From Amycolatopsis benzoatilytica AK 16/65 (lineage in GTDB: Bacteria > Actinomycetota > Actinomycetes > Mycobacteriales > Pseudonocardiaceae), in the NCBI RefSeq assembly GCF_000383915.1, contig NZ_KB912942.1, forward strand, positions 6,441,176 through 6,505,175: a stretch of DNA of 64,000 bases. The letters are read 5' to 3'. Below, piece after piece: positions 10,218-18,450 of the stretch. The translations under genes and the position numbers were made by a program. Position 1 is the first letter of the stretch. Each line of letters opens with the position of its first letter. The notes beneath the pieces were generated by a model that made no database searches, had not been told where the DNA came from, and was given only the letters and a program-made list of their open reading frames with translations.

Positions 10218-10879
10218 GCGGTGGCCTCGTTCCGTTCGCGCAACCATTGCTCCAATTCGGCGAGCTTCGCGGTGCTCAGCACGACCTCCACCATCGGTGT
10301 GATTCGGTACCGACCTGCGGACTCCTCTGCAAGAAGACCTTCGGTGACCAGCCGCTCCACCGCCTTGCGGACTTCCTGCTGGCCGCGCGCCTGGTTGTGG
10401 TCATTCGGATCGAAGTAGGTCAGCACGGTCTGCTCCAGCTCCTCGACATCCACCCGAGCGGACGTCTCACCCGTGCCGCGTTCCCGCTGGAAGACGGTCC
10501 GCAAGTGCACCAGCACCAAGGTCTCGGCCCGACTGTAAGGGTCATCCTTGAGCAGGATCGGCACGTCCAGCTCCACCGAGCGCACCTGCTGCTTGTAGGC
10601 AACACCGCGGTCGTGGTCGACCACGAGCCGCACGAACAGATCGTGCAGGCGCGATTCGAGGATCTGTTGATTCTCCAGCAGCGTGCGCCACTGCGCCGGA
10701 TTCTTCTCGGCCAACAGGAATTTGCGCCGTAACAGCTGAACCAAGACCCGCCGCACGTCCGCGTCCAGGGTGCCGGCGTCGCCGGCGAACAACTCGACGG
10801 GATCGTCCTCCATCGAGACCGGGTCTATGAACCCGGCCTCCGTGCCTGCCGACCAGCCGTCGTCGTCCGGATCACTCAT
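10214..10879 (-). CDS. jetB: Wadjet type I MukE-like subunit JetB
   Basis: 221-residue protein of the DUF4194 type, with the acidic N-terminus typical of the family followed by winged-helix regions ([19 protein letters not shown] near residue 43 and [18 protein letters not shown] near 170). By analogy with MukE it joins the kleisin JetA to regulate the JetC motor. Its ATG lies inside the last codons of jetA (8-base overlap) and its stop overlaps the jetC start. Confidence 0.9.
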   Translation of the reverse strand: MSDPDDDGWSAGTEAGFIDPVSMEDDPVELFAGDAGTLDADVRRVLVQLLRRKFLLAEKNPAQWRTLLENQQILESRLHDLFVRLVVDHDRGVAYKQQVRSVELDVPILLKDDPYSRAETLVLVHLRTVFQRERGTGETSARVDVEELEQTVLTYFDPNDHNQARGQQEVRKAVERLVTEGLLAEESAGRYRITPMVEVVLSTAKLAELEQWLRERNEATA

Positions 10880-12374
10880 CGTCGGTGTTCCTGTCCAGGA
10901 TCGCCGGATTCACTGCCACCACACCGCCGAGCGCGAACCGCCGCCGGGTTTGGTCTGGTCGGACTGTGTCGACCATCGCTACCTCGGTCGTCTCGGTGAT
11001 TCCGGCGTCGTGGGCGATCTCCAGCAAGCCGAGCAGGTCGACCGGCCGCTGGATGTCCTCGACCGCTGTGCGGAACGCCGCCGCGACATCGACGCTCTCC
11101 GCATCCCCCGCGTACGCTTCCAGGTGCGCGCGCAGCTCGGCGTACCGAGGGCCACCCCAGGCCCTGGTGTCCGCGGTCGGCACGTCCTCAGTGTCGTCCC
11201 ACTCGCGCAGTGGAGTGGGTGGCTGTGGTGGCCGCAGGTCATTCATCCGTTGCCGCAGGTGTGCGACGTCGGCCACCGGCAAGCGACGGAGCGGTTCGAC
11301 AGCCTCTCCGCGGCGTGACCGGGGAACCCACTTGTGGAAACGTGACATCACGTCTCTTAGCAGTTCGTCCACCTGGCGGTCGCGCATCGGGTCGTGGTTG
11401 CGGACCTGTGTGGTGATCACGTGAGAAGCCTGCCGCTGCGCGGTCAGCACTTCTTTGACGCCCTGTTCGATCCGGCGTGAGATGTCGGTGAGTTCTCGCC
11501 GCTGCTGCTCCGGCAGCTGATCGGCGAACCGGTGCCGCAGCACCGTCCGCAGACGGCTCCACAAATCATCGATCTGCGCTGGGTCGCCGATCAAGCGCAA
11601 CGCGCCCGCGAACGCACGGCCTTCCGACGTCGCGTCCAGAATTCGTTGGCCGCGTGCCAGATACTCGCGGAGCACCTCACCCGTCGGCCGCACGTCGTGC
11701 CGCAATTCGGCGACGACGTCGCGCTGGATCCCTTTGATCGACTCCGCCACGCGGGCGAAGTCCGCCGGCAGCTCCCGCGCCAGGTGCAGCACGTTCTCTG
11801 CCGCCTCAAGCAGTTGCTCATCATCGACAGACTCGACGGTGCCGCCCTGTTCGAGACGGCTTAGCTCGTCCTCGCGCTGCTGGATCTCCTCGTGAAGACG
11901 AGCCATCCGGGCAGTCACGTCAGGGTCGGCGTCCTGGGCGAGCCGTTCGATCGCCTCCAGCAGGGTCCTGACCCGGGACTCCGACACCCTGGTCCGCACT
12001 CCGCCGACACGGCCGGCGACCTCCAGCGCACCGACGCCGAACGCGGACAGCCGATACACCTCGACGTCATCATCGGAAACCTGCCGCACCAGCCACCCTG
12101 CCTGCACCCACTGCCTGCACAAGTCCCGTGCGTTCCCCGAAGGCAGCGGTTGATTGTCCTCATCGCCGTAGCCCGCCGCTCGCAACTGGTCAAGCGCGTC
12201 GTTGATCTCCGCGTGCGCGTCTGCCACAGCCACCATCGGCCGCTCCGCGGTGAACACCATCGCGAGCACCGTCACCACGAAGGGCGCGTGCGTCTGATGG
12301 AGCAGGGCCAGCATCGGGTTCTGAAACGCCCGCAGCGCACCCTGGTAAGCGCCTTCTACCCCTCGTGTACCCAT
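10872..12374 (-). CDS. jetA: Wadjet type I kleisin-like subunit JetA
   Basis: 500-residue DUF3375-type protein, first gene of the operon. It has N-terminal winged-helix character, a central coiled-coil ([20 protein letters not shown] and following) and a conserved C-terminal part. JetA is the MukF-like kleisin that bridges the JetC heads and binds JetB. ATG 12374 is chosen because a predicted -10 element ends only 8 bases upstream, implying a nearly leaderless message; the GTGs at 12380 and 12377 are alternatives, and no Shine-Dalgarno sequence is visible. The order jetA-B-C-D on one strand is that of type I Wadjet. Confidence 0.92.
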   Translation of the reverse strand: MGTRGVEGAYQGALRAFQNPMLALLHQTHAPFVVTVLAMVFTAERPMVAVADAHAEINDALDQLRAAGYGDEDNQPLPSGNARDLCRQWVQAGWLVRQVSDDDVEVYRLSAFGVGALEVAGRVGGVRTRVSESRVRTLLEAIERLAQDADPDVTARMARLHEEIQQREDELSRLEQGGTVESVDDEQLLEAAENVLHLARELPADFARVAESIKGIQRDVVAELRHDVRPTGEVLREYLARGQRILDATSEGRAFAGALRLIGDPAQIDDLWSRLRTVLRHRFADQLPEQQRRELTDISRRIEQGVKEVLTAQRQASHVITTQVRNHDPMRDRQVDELLRDVMSRFHKWVPRSRRGEAVEPLRRLPVADVAHLRQRMNDLRPPQPPTPLREWDDTEDVPTADTRAWGGPRYAELRAHLEAYAGDAESVDVAAAFRTAVEDIQRPVDLLGLLEIAHDAGITETTEVAMVDTVRPDQTRRRFALGGVVAVNPAILDRNTDDE

Positions 12375-12382
12375 CACCACGT

Positions 12383-12411
12383 AGTGTAGGACGTTGTTAC
12401 AGCATAGTCAG
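12383..12411 (-). promoter_or_regulatory. Predicted promoter of the jetABCD operon
   Basis: On the minus strand, CTGACT (12406-12411) and TACACT (12383-12388) are separated by 17 bases and match the sigma-70-type -35 and -10 consensus at four of six positions each. Transcription would start about at the jetA initiation codon, giving a leaderless transcript, common in actinobacteria. This is prediction only. Confidence 0.45.
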
Positions 12412-12503
12412 CTTCCGCGACTACAGCCATCCTCGTGCCCGCGTCGGGTCGCGTCCTCCTAGCCGAGCGTCTTCGCCTTTCAGGGGAGTGCGGGACAGTT
12501 CCA

Positions 12504-12552
12504 GAGAAACCGGGACGCGGCCATCCAATAGCTGGCTGCGTCCCGGTTTCTC
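12504..12552. terminator. Strong bidirectional hairpin terminator
   Basis: GAGAAACCGGGACGC (12504-12518) is perfectly complementary to GCGTCCCGGTTTCTC (12538-12552), and the stem extends inward with one mismatch. It lies just after the integrase stop and upstream of the jetA promoter, so it would insulate jetABCD from integrase transcription. Confidence 0.75.
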
Positions 12553-12586
12553 GTTTCGGAGCCTGACCCACCGCGCCTGTGGTGGG

Positions 12587-14065
12587 TCAGGCGGCCGTGG
12601 GCCGGTTGCGCCGCCCATTGCGCGGGACGATGGACGCGGCGGCTTCGGCGGTCTCACGGGCCAGTTCGGGCAGAACGTGAGCGTACGTGTCGGCGGTGAC
12701 CGCAATGGTGGAGTGGCCGAGCAGTTCCTGCACGACTTTCAGATCCGCCCCAGCGGCGAGCATGAGCGTCGCAGCCCCGTGTCGGAGGTCGTGCAGGCGC
12801 ACGGGCGGGAGTTCGGCGGCGTCGGCGATGGTGTGGAAGGCGTCGGTCAGCTTGGCCGGGTGCAGGGGGCTGCCGTCGCGTTCGGTGCACACCAGATCGT
12901 GCTCGACCCACTCAGTCCCGGCCGCCGCACGCAGCTCGTTCTGGTGGTTCTTCTGCCGCTGCAAGACCTCGGTGGTGGCCTCGTCGAGAGCGATGACGCG
13001 GCCGGATGCTTCGCTCTTGGGCTCGCCGAACTCAGTCTTCCACCCGAGTTGCACGATCGCGGTGGAGATGGTGATCGATCGGCTGGCCAGCTCGACGTTC
13101 CACCACGGCAGGCCGCAGGCTTCACCGCGTCGCAGGCCCCGGTAAGCGATGAGGTGGAACAGGGCGTAGTACGGGTGGCCCTCTGCCTGGTCGAGGAAGC
13201 GGCCGATCTGTTCGGGTGTCCACACCATGACCCGCGACGGTTTCTGCCCGGTGCGCTGCCACCGCTCGACCCGGTCCGGTGTCCACAACAGCGCCTTCGG
13301 ACGGCGCCCGGAGGGCAGCTCGACATACGACGCCGGGTTGAAGGTGATCTTCTGGGCGCGGATGGCGGCGTTCAGCGCGGCGCGCAGCGTGCCGCGATAG
13401 CGCTGCATGGTGGCAGCGCCCATGACCCGCAGGCCGTCCACAGTCTTGCGGACCTCAGGATCGTCGCTGTTGTTGGCGGCAGTGATCATGTCGTTGCGTT
13501 CGGCCATCGCGTCGAACATGCGGGAGATGTGGTCGACAGTCAGAATGTCGAGCCGGTAGTGGCCCAGGTGCGGGATCAGCCAGTTGGCGATGTGGAACCG
13601 GTAGGCGATCCGGGTCGCTTCTCGGATCTTCTTGCGGGTGGTGATCCAGCTGGTCAGCCATTCTCCGACGGTGGGCATGACTCCGAGGCTGGCGTTTCCC
13701 GCATCGAGCTGCCTGGCGACGACGTCCGGTGCGGGGAATGGTTCGCCGGTGCGCAGACGACTGTCGATGAGGTCGCCGATGGTGGCGCGGGCGGTGTCGC
13801 CGCGTCCTTCGCCGAGCGCGACGAGCTCGGCGATCTTTCCCAGCTGTTCTTGTGCATCGGTCTGCGAGGCGAAGCCGTGCCGCCTGCGGGTGCGGCGGGC
13901 TCCGTCGTGAGCTTTGGGCAGTTCGGCTTGAAAGGACCAGGTTCCGTGGTTCGAGCTCCACATGCCGTTGGCGCGCTTGAGTTTGGGGCATTGGGAGCCG
14001 AGTTGCTTCCTGGTTCCGGGCAGCGTGCAGGTGCAGCGCTTGTAGGTGCTGCCTTTGAAAGACAT
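12587..14065 (-). CDS. int: Tyrosine-type site-specific integrase
   Basis: 492-residue integrase of the actinomycete integrative-element type. The N-terminus carries a Cys-rich patch (YKRCTCTL, QCPKLKR). Then come an arm-binding domain and a SAM-like core-binding domain (VGEWLTSWITTRKK). The catalytic domain has YRGLRRGEACGL (Arg), RLHDLRHGAATL (HxxR), LLGHSTIAVTADTYAHV (H...Y). All catalytic residues appear present. ATG 14065 is supported by AAAGGAAAA upstream; an in-frame ATG at 14104 is less likely. It lies just downstream of an excisionase gene. No tRNA or clear att site is visible next to it. Confidence 0.92.
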   Translation of the reverse strand: MSFKGSTYKRCTCTLPGTRKQLGSQCPKLKRANGMWSSNHGTWSFQAELPKAHDGARRTRRRHGFASQTDAQEQLGKIAELVALGEGRGDTARATIGDLIDSRLRTGEPFPAPDVVARQLDAGNASLGVMPTVGEWLTSWITTRKKIREATRIAYRFHIANWLIPHLGHYRLDILTVDHISRMFDAMAERNDMITAANNSDDPEVRKTVDGLRVMGAATMQRYRGTLRAALNAAIRAQKITFNPASYVELPSGRRPKALLWTPDRVERWQRTGQKPSRVMVWTPEQIGRFLDQAEGHPYYALFHLIAYRGLRRGEACGLPWWNVELASRSITISTAIVQLGWKTEFGEPKSEASGRVIALDEATTEVLQRQKNHQNELRAAAGTEWVEHDLVCTERDGSPLHPAKLTDAFHTIADAAELPPVRLHDLRHGAATLMLAAGADLKVVQELLGHSTIAVTADTYAHVLPELARETAEAAASIVPRNGRRNRPTAA

Positions 14066-14149
14066 CGCGGATTTTTCCTTTCCCGCAATCCGTGGGTGCC
14101 GCATTCGGACAGGGGCTATGGACGCTCTGGTGCGCGCAGAGGGGAAGCG

Positions 14150-14425
14150 TCAGGCACGAGGCTCTTTGTCCAGCCCGAGCAGCTCGATCAGCGGGGCGAC
14201 GGCGATGCGGTAGCTGCGGCCGACCCGGACCGCCGGCACCGGGAGGGTTCCGGCGCGGGCGAGTTTGTAGGCCGTGGTGCGGCCGATGCCGAGCATGCGA
14301 GCGGCGGTCATCAGGTCGGTGGTCACGCCGAGGTCCCCGAGCCGTTCGCGCGACCACGCCGGTGATGACGAGGCCGTCGTTGTCGAGTCCGATGCAGCGG
14401 GCCGGAGGCAGCCGAGTTCGTGCAC
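14150..14425 (-). CDS. xis: Excisionase / MerR-like helix-turn-helix DNA-binding protein
   Basis: 91 residues as drawn, with a core of about 59 residues starting at a GTG at 14326 (VTTDLMTAARMLG), which is the usual size of Xis proteins. The HTH reads MLGIGRTTAYKLARAGTLP, followed by the wing RVGRSYRI. It probably directs excision together with the integrase 84 bases downstream. The longer form would add a low-complexity N-terminus. Confidence 0.82.
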   Translation of the reverse strand: MHELGCLRPAASDSTTTASSSPAWSRERLGDLGVTTDLMTAARMLGIGRTTAYKLARAGTLPVPAVRVGRSYRIAVAPLIELLGLDKEPRA

Positions 14426-14426
14426 G

Positions 14427-14978
14427 TCAATCTCCTTGAGCTGTAACTATGCCAGGGTCGGCGGCAGAGCCGGGCCCACGTGCGCGGACGTGACCGGCCG
14501 AGGACGGGAATCTGGTGCCATTGCGTACGAGATGCCGGAAAACGGTGCCTGGGCAGCGCTGTCGCGGCCCGGCACGACGCCCCAGCGGATGCGCTGGTGT
14601 CCTCACGGCCATCCACCGTGGCCGCGGGCCGCTGCGGCACGAGAACGGGGAGCGCCCGTCGGGATCGTCTTCCTCGCAACCGCGTCGGCCTTGGCCGGCG
14701 TCGAGGTCGACCTCGTCCAACGGCAGCAGGGAGCGATGGACGAAGAACTGGCCGCGCAACGGGTCTCCCCCGGCGTTGGCACAGGGGCTGCCGTTGCGTA
14801 TCGCCTTGTCGAACTCGACCAGGCCCCTCCACGCCTGCGGATCGGTGCCGCGGATGGTCCTGAGCAGGGAATTGCCTGAGTACGGACATCCCGGGCACGA
14901 ACTCTTCCCCGCCCCGCGACGGGTGCGTAGGCGGCGGCAGCCCGGCTGCCAACACGTAACGACCTTGATGTTGCGCTC
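14427..14978 (-). pseudogene. Remnant resembling the C-terminus of a PAPS-reductase-like protein
   Basis: Open minus-strand reading without a convincing start codon. It contains CPGCPYSGN, TDPQAWRGLVEFDKAIRNG, FFVHRSLLPLDEVDL and DPDGRSPFSCRSG, which recall the Cys-containing C-terminal part of phosphoadenosine-phosphosulfate-reductase-like proteins carried by phages and mobile elements. The N-terminal nucleotide-binding half is absent. The reading continues past the expected C-terminus to a stop 2 bases before the xis start. Most likely a truncated gene left by rearrangement; family assignment is from memory of motifs. Confidence 0.4.
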
Positions 14979-15020
14979 GACCCAAGGAACAGAGCCGGAC
15001 GAAGCAGTTGAGGAGAAGGT

Positions 15021-15599
15021 GTGAGTTCGCTAGAGGAGCATGCAGCCGTCCATTCGATCAGCCTGACCGAGATCGTCGGCAAAGCCGACTTTGCATCTGA
15101 TCTCGTGCTAGCAGAATACCGCACGCTGCGCGACGAGATTCTGAAGAAAATGGACCACAGGACGTCCATGGTTGTTTGCTCCGTAACCGTAAGTTCCGCA
15201 GTGTTAGGCTTCGGAATCGAGCGTAAAAGCGCTCCGTTGCTGCTCGTTTCACCGCTGGTTTCACTGCTTCTCGGGATCCTGATCCTCTTTCATAACGTGC
15301 AGATAGGGGCAGCGTCGGAGCACCTGCGAACACGCGTCGAACAGCTGGTTTCCAAGCAGATCAAGGGGTTTGTGGGCTGGCATCAGACCATGGGAGACCC
15401 GAAGGTCCGGCTCATCCAGCGATTGCTTCCGTATCACTTGCCTTTGATCTTGATAGCAATCGCGCCCGCTGGCGTGGCGATTCCGCTGGCGCTGTCCAAG
15501 TTCGGGGCAGCCGTACAGACTGTTCCGGTGCTAACGGTCGTTGTCCTGCTTTTGGTGCTCTATGCGGTCCAGCTGGTGAGACATCGCGATTCGATCTAG
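15021..15599 (+). CDS. Small membrane protein of unknown function
   Basis: 192 residues, GTG start preceded by GGAGAAGG. A hydrophilic N-terminus with LAEYRTLRDEILKKMDHR leads into two membrane segments (about residues 49-67 and 72-91), a polar middle and two more segments (about 140-158 and 168-186). Third-position G/C is lower than in most neighbours, hinting at different ancestry. Four-helix membrane proteins of this form occur as orphan genes next to mobile elements; some act as effectors, but nothing here proves that. It stands alone, with about 180 bases without a gene after it. Confidence 0.65.
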   Translation: MSSLEEHAAVHSISLTEIVGKADFASDLVLAEYRTLRDEILKKMDHRTSMVVCSVTVSSAVLGFGIERKSAPLLLVSPLVSLLLGILILFHNVQIGAASEHLRTRVEQLVSKQIKGFVGWHQTMGDPKVRLIQRLLPYHLPLILIAIAPAGVAIPLALSKFGAAVQTVPVLTVVVLLLVLYAVQLVRHRDSI

Positions 15600-15781
15600 T
15601 CGTTTCCGTTCCTTGATTCTCCGGGGCTGGGCAGGTGCGAGGAGCACCGCGCCGGCTCTGCGCCGCGGCCACGGTCATCGTGGGCGAAGCGTCCCTTCAG
15701 AGTCGGACAGTGGAAGGCGGGTGGAGCGTGGGCTCCGGGGCGGGGTCAGCCGGTGTGTCCTCGCCCCGTAGCGCCACAGGT

Positions 15782-17148
15782 TCAGCGACGCGAGCGGGTT
15801 GCACTCCGGCGATCACGCTCGGCGGTCGAAGCTCGTGAGGTGCCGGATGGACGCGCGGATCCGGCACGCGCTGCGGCCGTGCGGGGCGTGGTGTCCCGGG
15901 TCGCGCTGGCCGACGGGAGGCAAGGCGGACGGTGCAGGCAGGTCAGGTCGTCCAGCAGGAGGCGCAGTGCGTGCGCGGCTTGCTGGGGCATGACGGCGTT
16001 GCCGAGTGCGCGCAGCTGGGCGGTGCGGGGCAGGTCGAGGGCTGCTGCGGTGACCCAGCCCGGGGGCAGGCCCATGAGCCATTCGACGAACGGAGGTGCG
16101 AGCACGGGACGGCCGTGCCGTCCGGGTCGGGTCGGGCAGGGCGCGGGCCGGCCGGTGATGAGTTCCCAGCGGTGCACGGCGGCGGCGTATTCGCCCCAGT
16201 CCACGGGCGTGGGTTCAGCGCGTGCGGCGCGGCGGGCGCGCGGGGCGCGGGCGGTTGCCACGGTCACTCACTTCCTTCCGTGCCCGGTTCTTCGGTGCGG
16301 GCGCGGTGACGGCGACGGCGACCGAGGGCAGCATCAGGTCGCCCTTCGAGCCGCGCTGGGCGGGGCAGCCTTTCGTGCCGTCGGTCGCGCGCGGGGTCGG
16401 CAGCAGTCGTAGAGTGTCCAAGAGGGACAGGCCTCCTTGTCGTGACGCAGCGGAGATTCCGTTGGAAGAACCGTCGTGCGCGGTCGGTGTCGGCAGCAGG
16501 ACCCCATGCGCCCGGGGAAAGACAGCTACGAATCCCCCCCCCCCCCCCGAAGTTTGTGTTGCCGCGCAACACTTTCCGCTTGCCGGCGGTGTCGGCAGCG
16601 TCGGCGCGGCGAGTGCCCGGGCGCGGTCGGGAAGGGACGGTCCGCCGTCGTGGGTGGCGTGGGTGCAGTTCTTCGCGTCCGACGCGGTCGGGGTCGGCAG
16701 CAGCCGCACCGAGTCGGTCAGGGTCACGCACCCCGCCGGGATCGGACGGCCCGGGTCGAGCACGGTCTGGATCGCCGCCGGCCGGGAGTCCGCCGCCGTC
16801 GGCGTCGGCAACAGCCGTGTCGGCCGGACGACCGAGTCGACCGCGTCGTTGAGGTTCACCTGGTGCCCGCCCGCTCGGCGCCGCGCCGGATCCGCCGGTC
16901 CGCGCGGCTCGCCGTCGCGGGCCTGCGGGGTCGGCATCATCCGCATCCCGTCCCGGCTGGGGGACGGCACACAGGAACACGCGTTCCCGTCGGTGGGCGG
17001 CCCCGACGTCGGCGGCTCGTACGCAACGCCAGACCGCGTCATACCCCGCTTCGGCCAGCCCTGCGAGTACACGGTCGAGGCCGCCGTTTCTCCATCGGAG
17101 GGCGGCGACGTTCTCCACGATGATCCTGTTGACTGCACTAGCGAGTCG
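15782..17148 (-). pseudogene. 3' part of disrupted C5-cytosine DNA methyltransferase
   Basis: Continuation of the methyltransferase beginning at 21783, cut off by a transposon. Three reading frames are needed. Motif VI and VIII (IVENVAALRW, AHRRERVFLCAV) lie at 16.96-17.14 kb. Repeated LLPTPT/LLPTPR blocks typical of the variable region of actinobacterial enzymes lie in a second frame at 16.3-16.95 kb and have the best G/C third-position bias. The target-recognition end WGEYAAAVHRWEL and motif X LGNAVMPQQAAHALRLLL lie in a third frame (GTG 16267 to stop 15782) with its own GGAAGGA site. Frame changes near 16.95 and 16.27 kb may be decay or sequence error. Confidence 0.7.
16534..16548 (+). repeat. 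Homopolymeric C15 tract inside methyltransferase remnant
   Basis: Fifteen consecutive C (G15 on the coding strand) encode five glycines in the frame of the LPTP blocks, with recognisable coding on both sides. Such tracts slip easily in replication and can switch a frame on and off. Confidence 0.8.
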
Positions 17149-17160
17149 ATCATCCACAGT

Positions 17161-17173
17161 GAGCTGATCACGA
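17161..17173 (+). repeat. Left subterminal copy of 13-base direct repeat
   Basis: GAGCTGATCACGA, matched with one difference by GAGCTGATCGCGA at 21357-21369 near the right end of the element. Possibly a recombinase binding site. Confidence 0.5.
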
Positions 17174-17205
17174 GTGATCCCCGAACGGTGTAGGAGAGGT
17201 TGTTG

Positions 17206-18447
17206 GTGGAGAACCTGGGTCCGGGTGCCGGCCGTGACGTGGCCGGGATTCGGCTGCCCGTTGTGGGCAGTGTCGTGTCGACCGAGGGGGTGGGCTTGCC
17301 GTTCGCCGTGGTCGACGCGACGGGTAAGGAAGTCGAGCCGATCTCGGAGTTCATGCAGGAGATGTCGGCCGGCGATATGCCCGACTCGTCGTGCCGCTCC
17401 TACGCGTTTGACCTGCTGCGCTGGTGGCGTTTCCTGGCCGCGATCGAGGTCGAGTGGGACCGAGCGCAGCGCGTGGACGTGCGGGATCTGGTGCTGTGGC
17501 TGCGGCACGCCCGCAACCCGCAGCGCGTCCGCACTCGTCAGGGTGCTCCGGCTGCCGGGTCGGTCAACGCGCGCACCGGTAAGCCGTACCTGGCCGAGGG
17601 CTACGCGCCACGTACAATCAACCATCAACTGTCGGTGCTCAAACAGTTCTACGACTTCCACCTCGGGGCCGGACGCGGCCCCGTGGTCAACCCAGTTCCG
17701 GCGGCCACGCGCGGCGGTGCACGGCCAGGCGCGCATGGCAACCCGCTCCATGAATTCGTGACCCACCGGCGGGGCGCCTACCGGCAGAAAGTCCCCGAAC
17801 AGGCACCCCGGGTCGTGGACGACGCGTTGTGGAACGAGTTGTTCGCGGCGATGACCAGCCACCGGGATCGAGCCATCCTGGCGACCTACATCTCCAGCGG
17901 GGCACGGGCCAGCGAACTGCTGGGCATGCGCTGCGACGACCTGGGCTTCGGCCGGCAGACCATCAGCGTGATCGGCAAAGGCACCCGCACCCGGCAGACC
18001 ATCCCGGCCTCGCCGGACGCCTTCGTGTGGATCAGGCTGTACCTGGCCGAAGGCCACGTCGCACCAGTCGACGCCCCGCTGCCGGCGGACGCCCCGTTGT
18101 GGGTGACCCTGCGCGGGCCGCGCAAGCCGCTGAGCTACTGGGCGATGCGGGCGGTGCTCAACCGCGCCAACAGCCAGCTCGGCGCGAACATCACCCTGCA
18201 CGACTTGAGACACACCTGCGCGGCCCGGATGATGGCCGACCCGCACATGGCCATCACCGACGTGCAAGCCGTGCTGCGGCACAAGAGCCTGGCCACCACC
18301 GGCATGTACGGCACCGTGCAACTGGACGAGCTGATCAACCGGACGCTGGAGCACCACGCCCGCCGCGCCGCCCCACCACCGCCCCGGCCGCATCCCGCAT
18401 ACAACACCGCGGATCTCGCCGTGCTGTTCGGCGAACAGGCCGGGTGA
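17206..18447 (+). CDS. tnpA: Tyrosine recombinase, TnpA-like (Tn554 type)
   Basis: 413 residues with a core-binding N-terminal domain (FDLLRWWRFLAAIEVEWDRA, YAPRTINHQLSVLKQFYDFH) and a complete catalytic domain: ISSGARASELLGM (Arg), ITLHDLRHTCAARM (HxxR), VLRHKSLATTGMYGTVQ (H, Tyr). It cuts and joins at the transposon ends together with the TnpB-like enzyme three bases downstream. The GTG at 17206 follows GGAGAGG by seven bases; the upstream TTGs at 17200 and 17203 are less well placed. Confidence 0.9.
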   Translation: MENLGPGAGRDVAGIRLPVVGSVVSTEGVGLPFAVVDATGKEVEPISEFMQEMSAGDMPDSSCRSYAFDLLRWWRFLAAIEVEWDRAQRVDVRDLVLWLRHARNPQRVRTRQGAPAAGSVNARTGKPYLAEGYAPRTINHQLSVLKQFYDFHLGAGRGPVVNPVPAATRGGARPGAHGNPLHEFVTHRRGAYRQKVPEQAPRVVDDALWNELFAAMTSHRDRAILATYISSGARASELLGMRCDDLGFGRQTISVIGKGTRTRQTIPASPDAFVWIRLYLAEGHVAPVDAPLPADAPLWVTLRGPRKPLSYWAMRAVLNRANSQLGANITLHDLRHTCAARMMADPHMAITDVQAVLRHKSLATTGMYGTVQLDELINRTLEHHARRAAPPPPRPHPAYNTADLAVLFGEQAG

Positions 18448-18450
18448 ACC

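Noticed and set aside
12504..12552. Long inverted repeat as an att site
   Set aside because: No second copy in the window, and its position after the integrase stop is explained by a terminator.
16950..17150. Frame with WPKRGMTRSGVAYEPP, which resembles sequence seen in some methyltransferases
   Set aside because: It overlaps motifs VI and VIII, which are certain in another frame. The likeness is probably a known shadow of that region, although its third-position bias is good.
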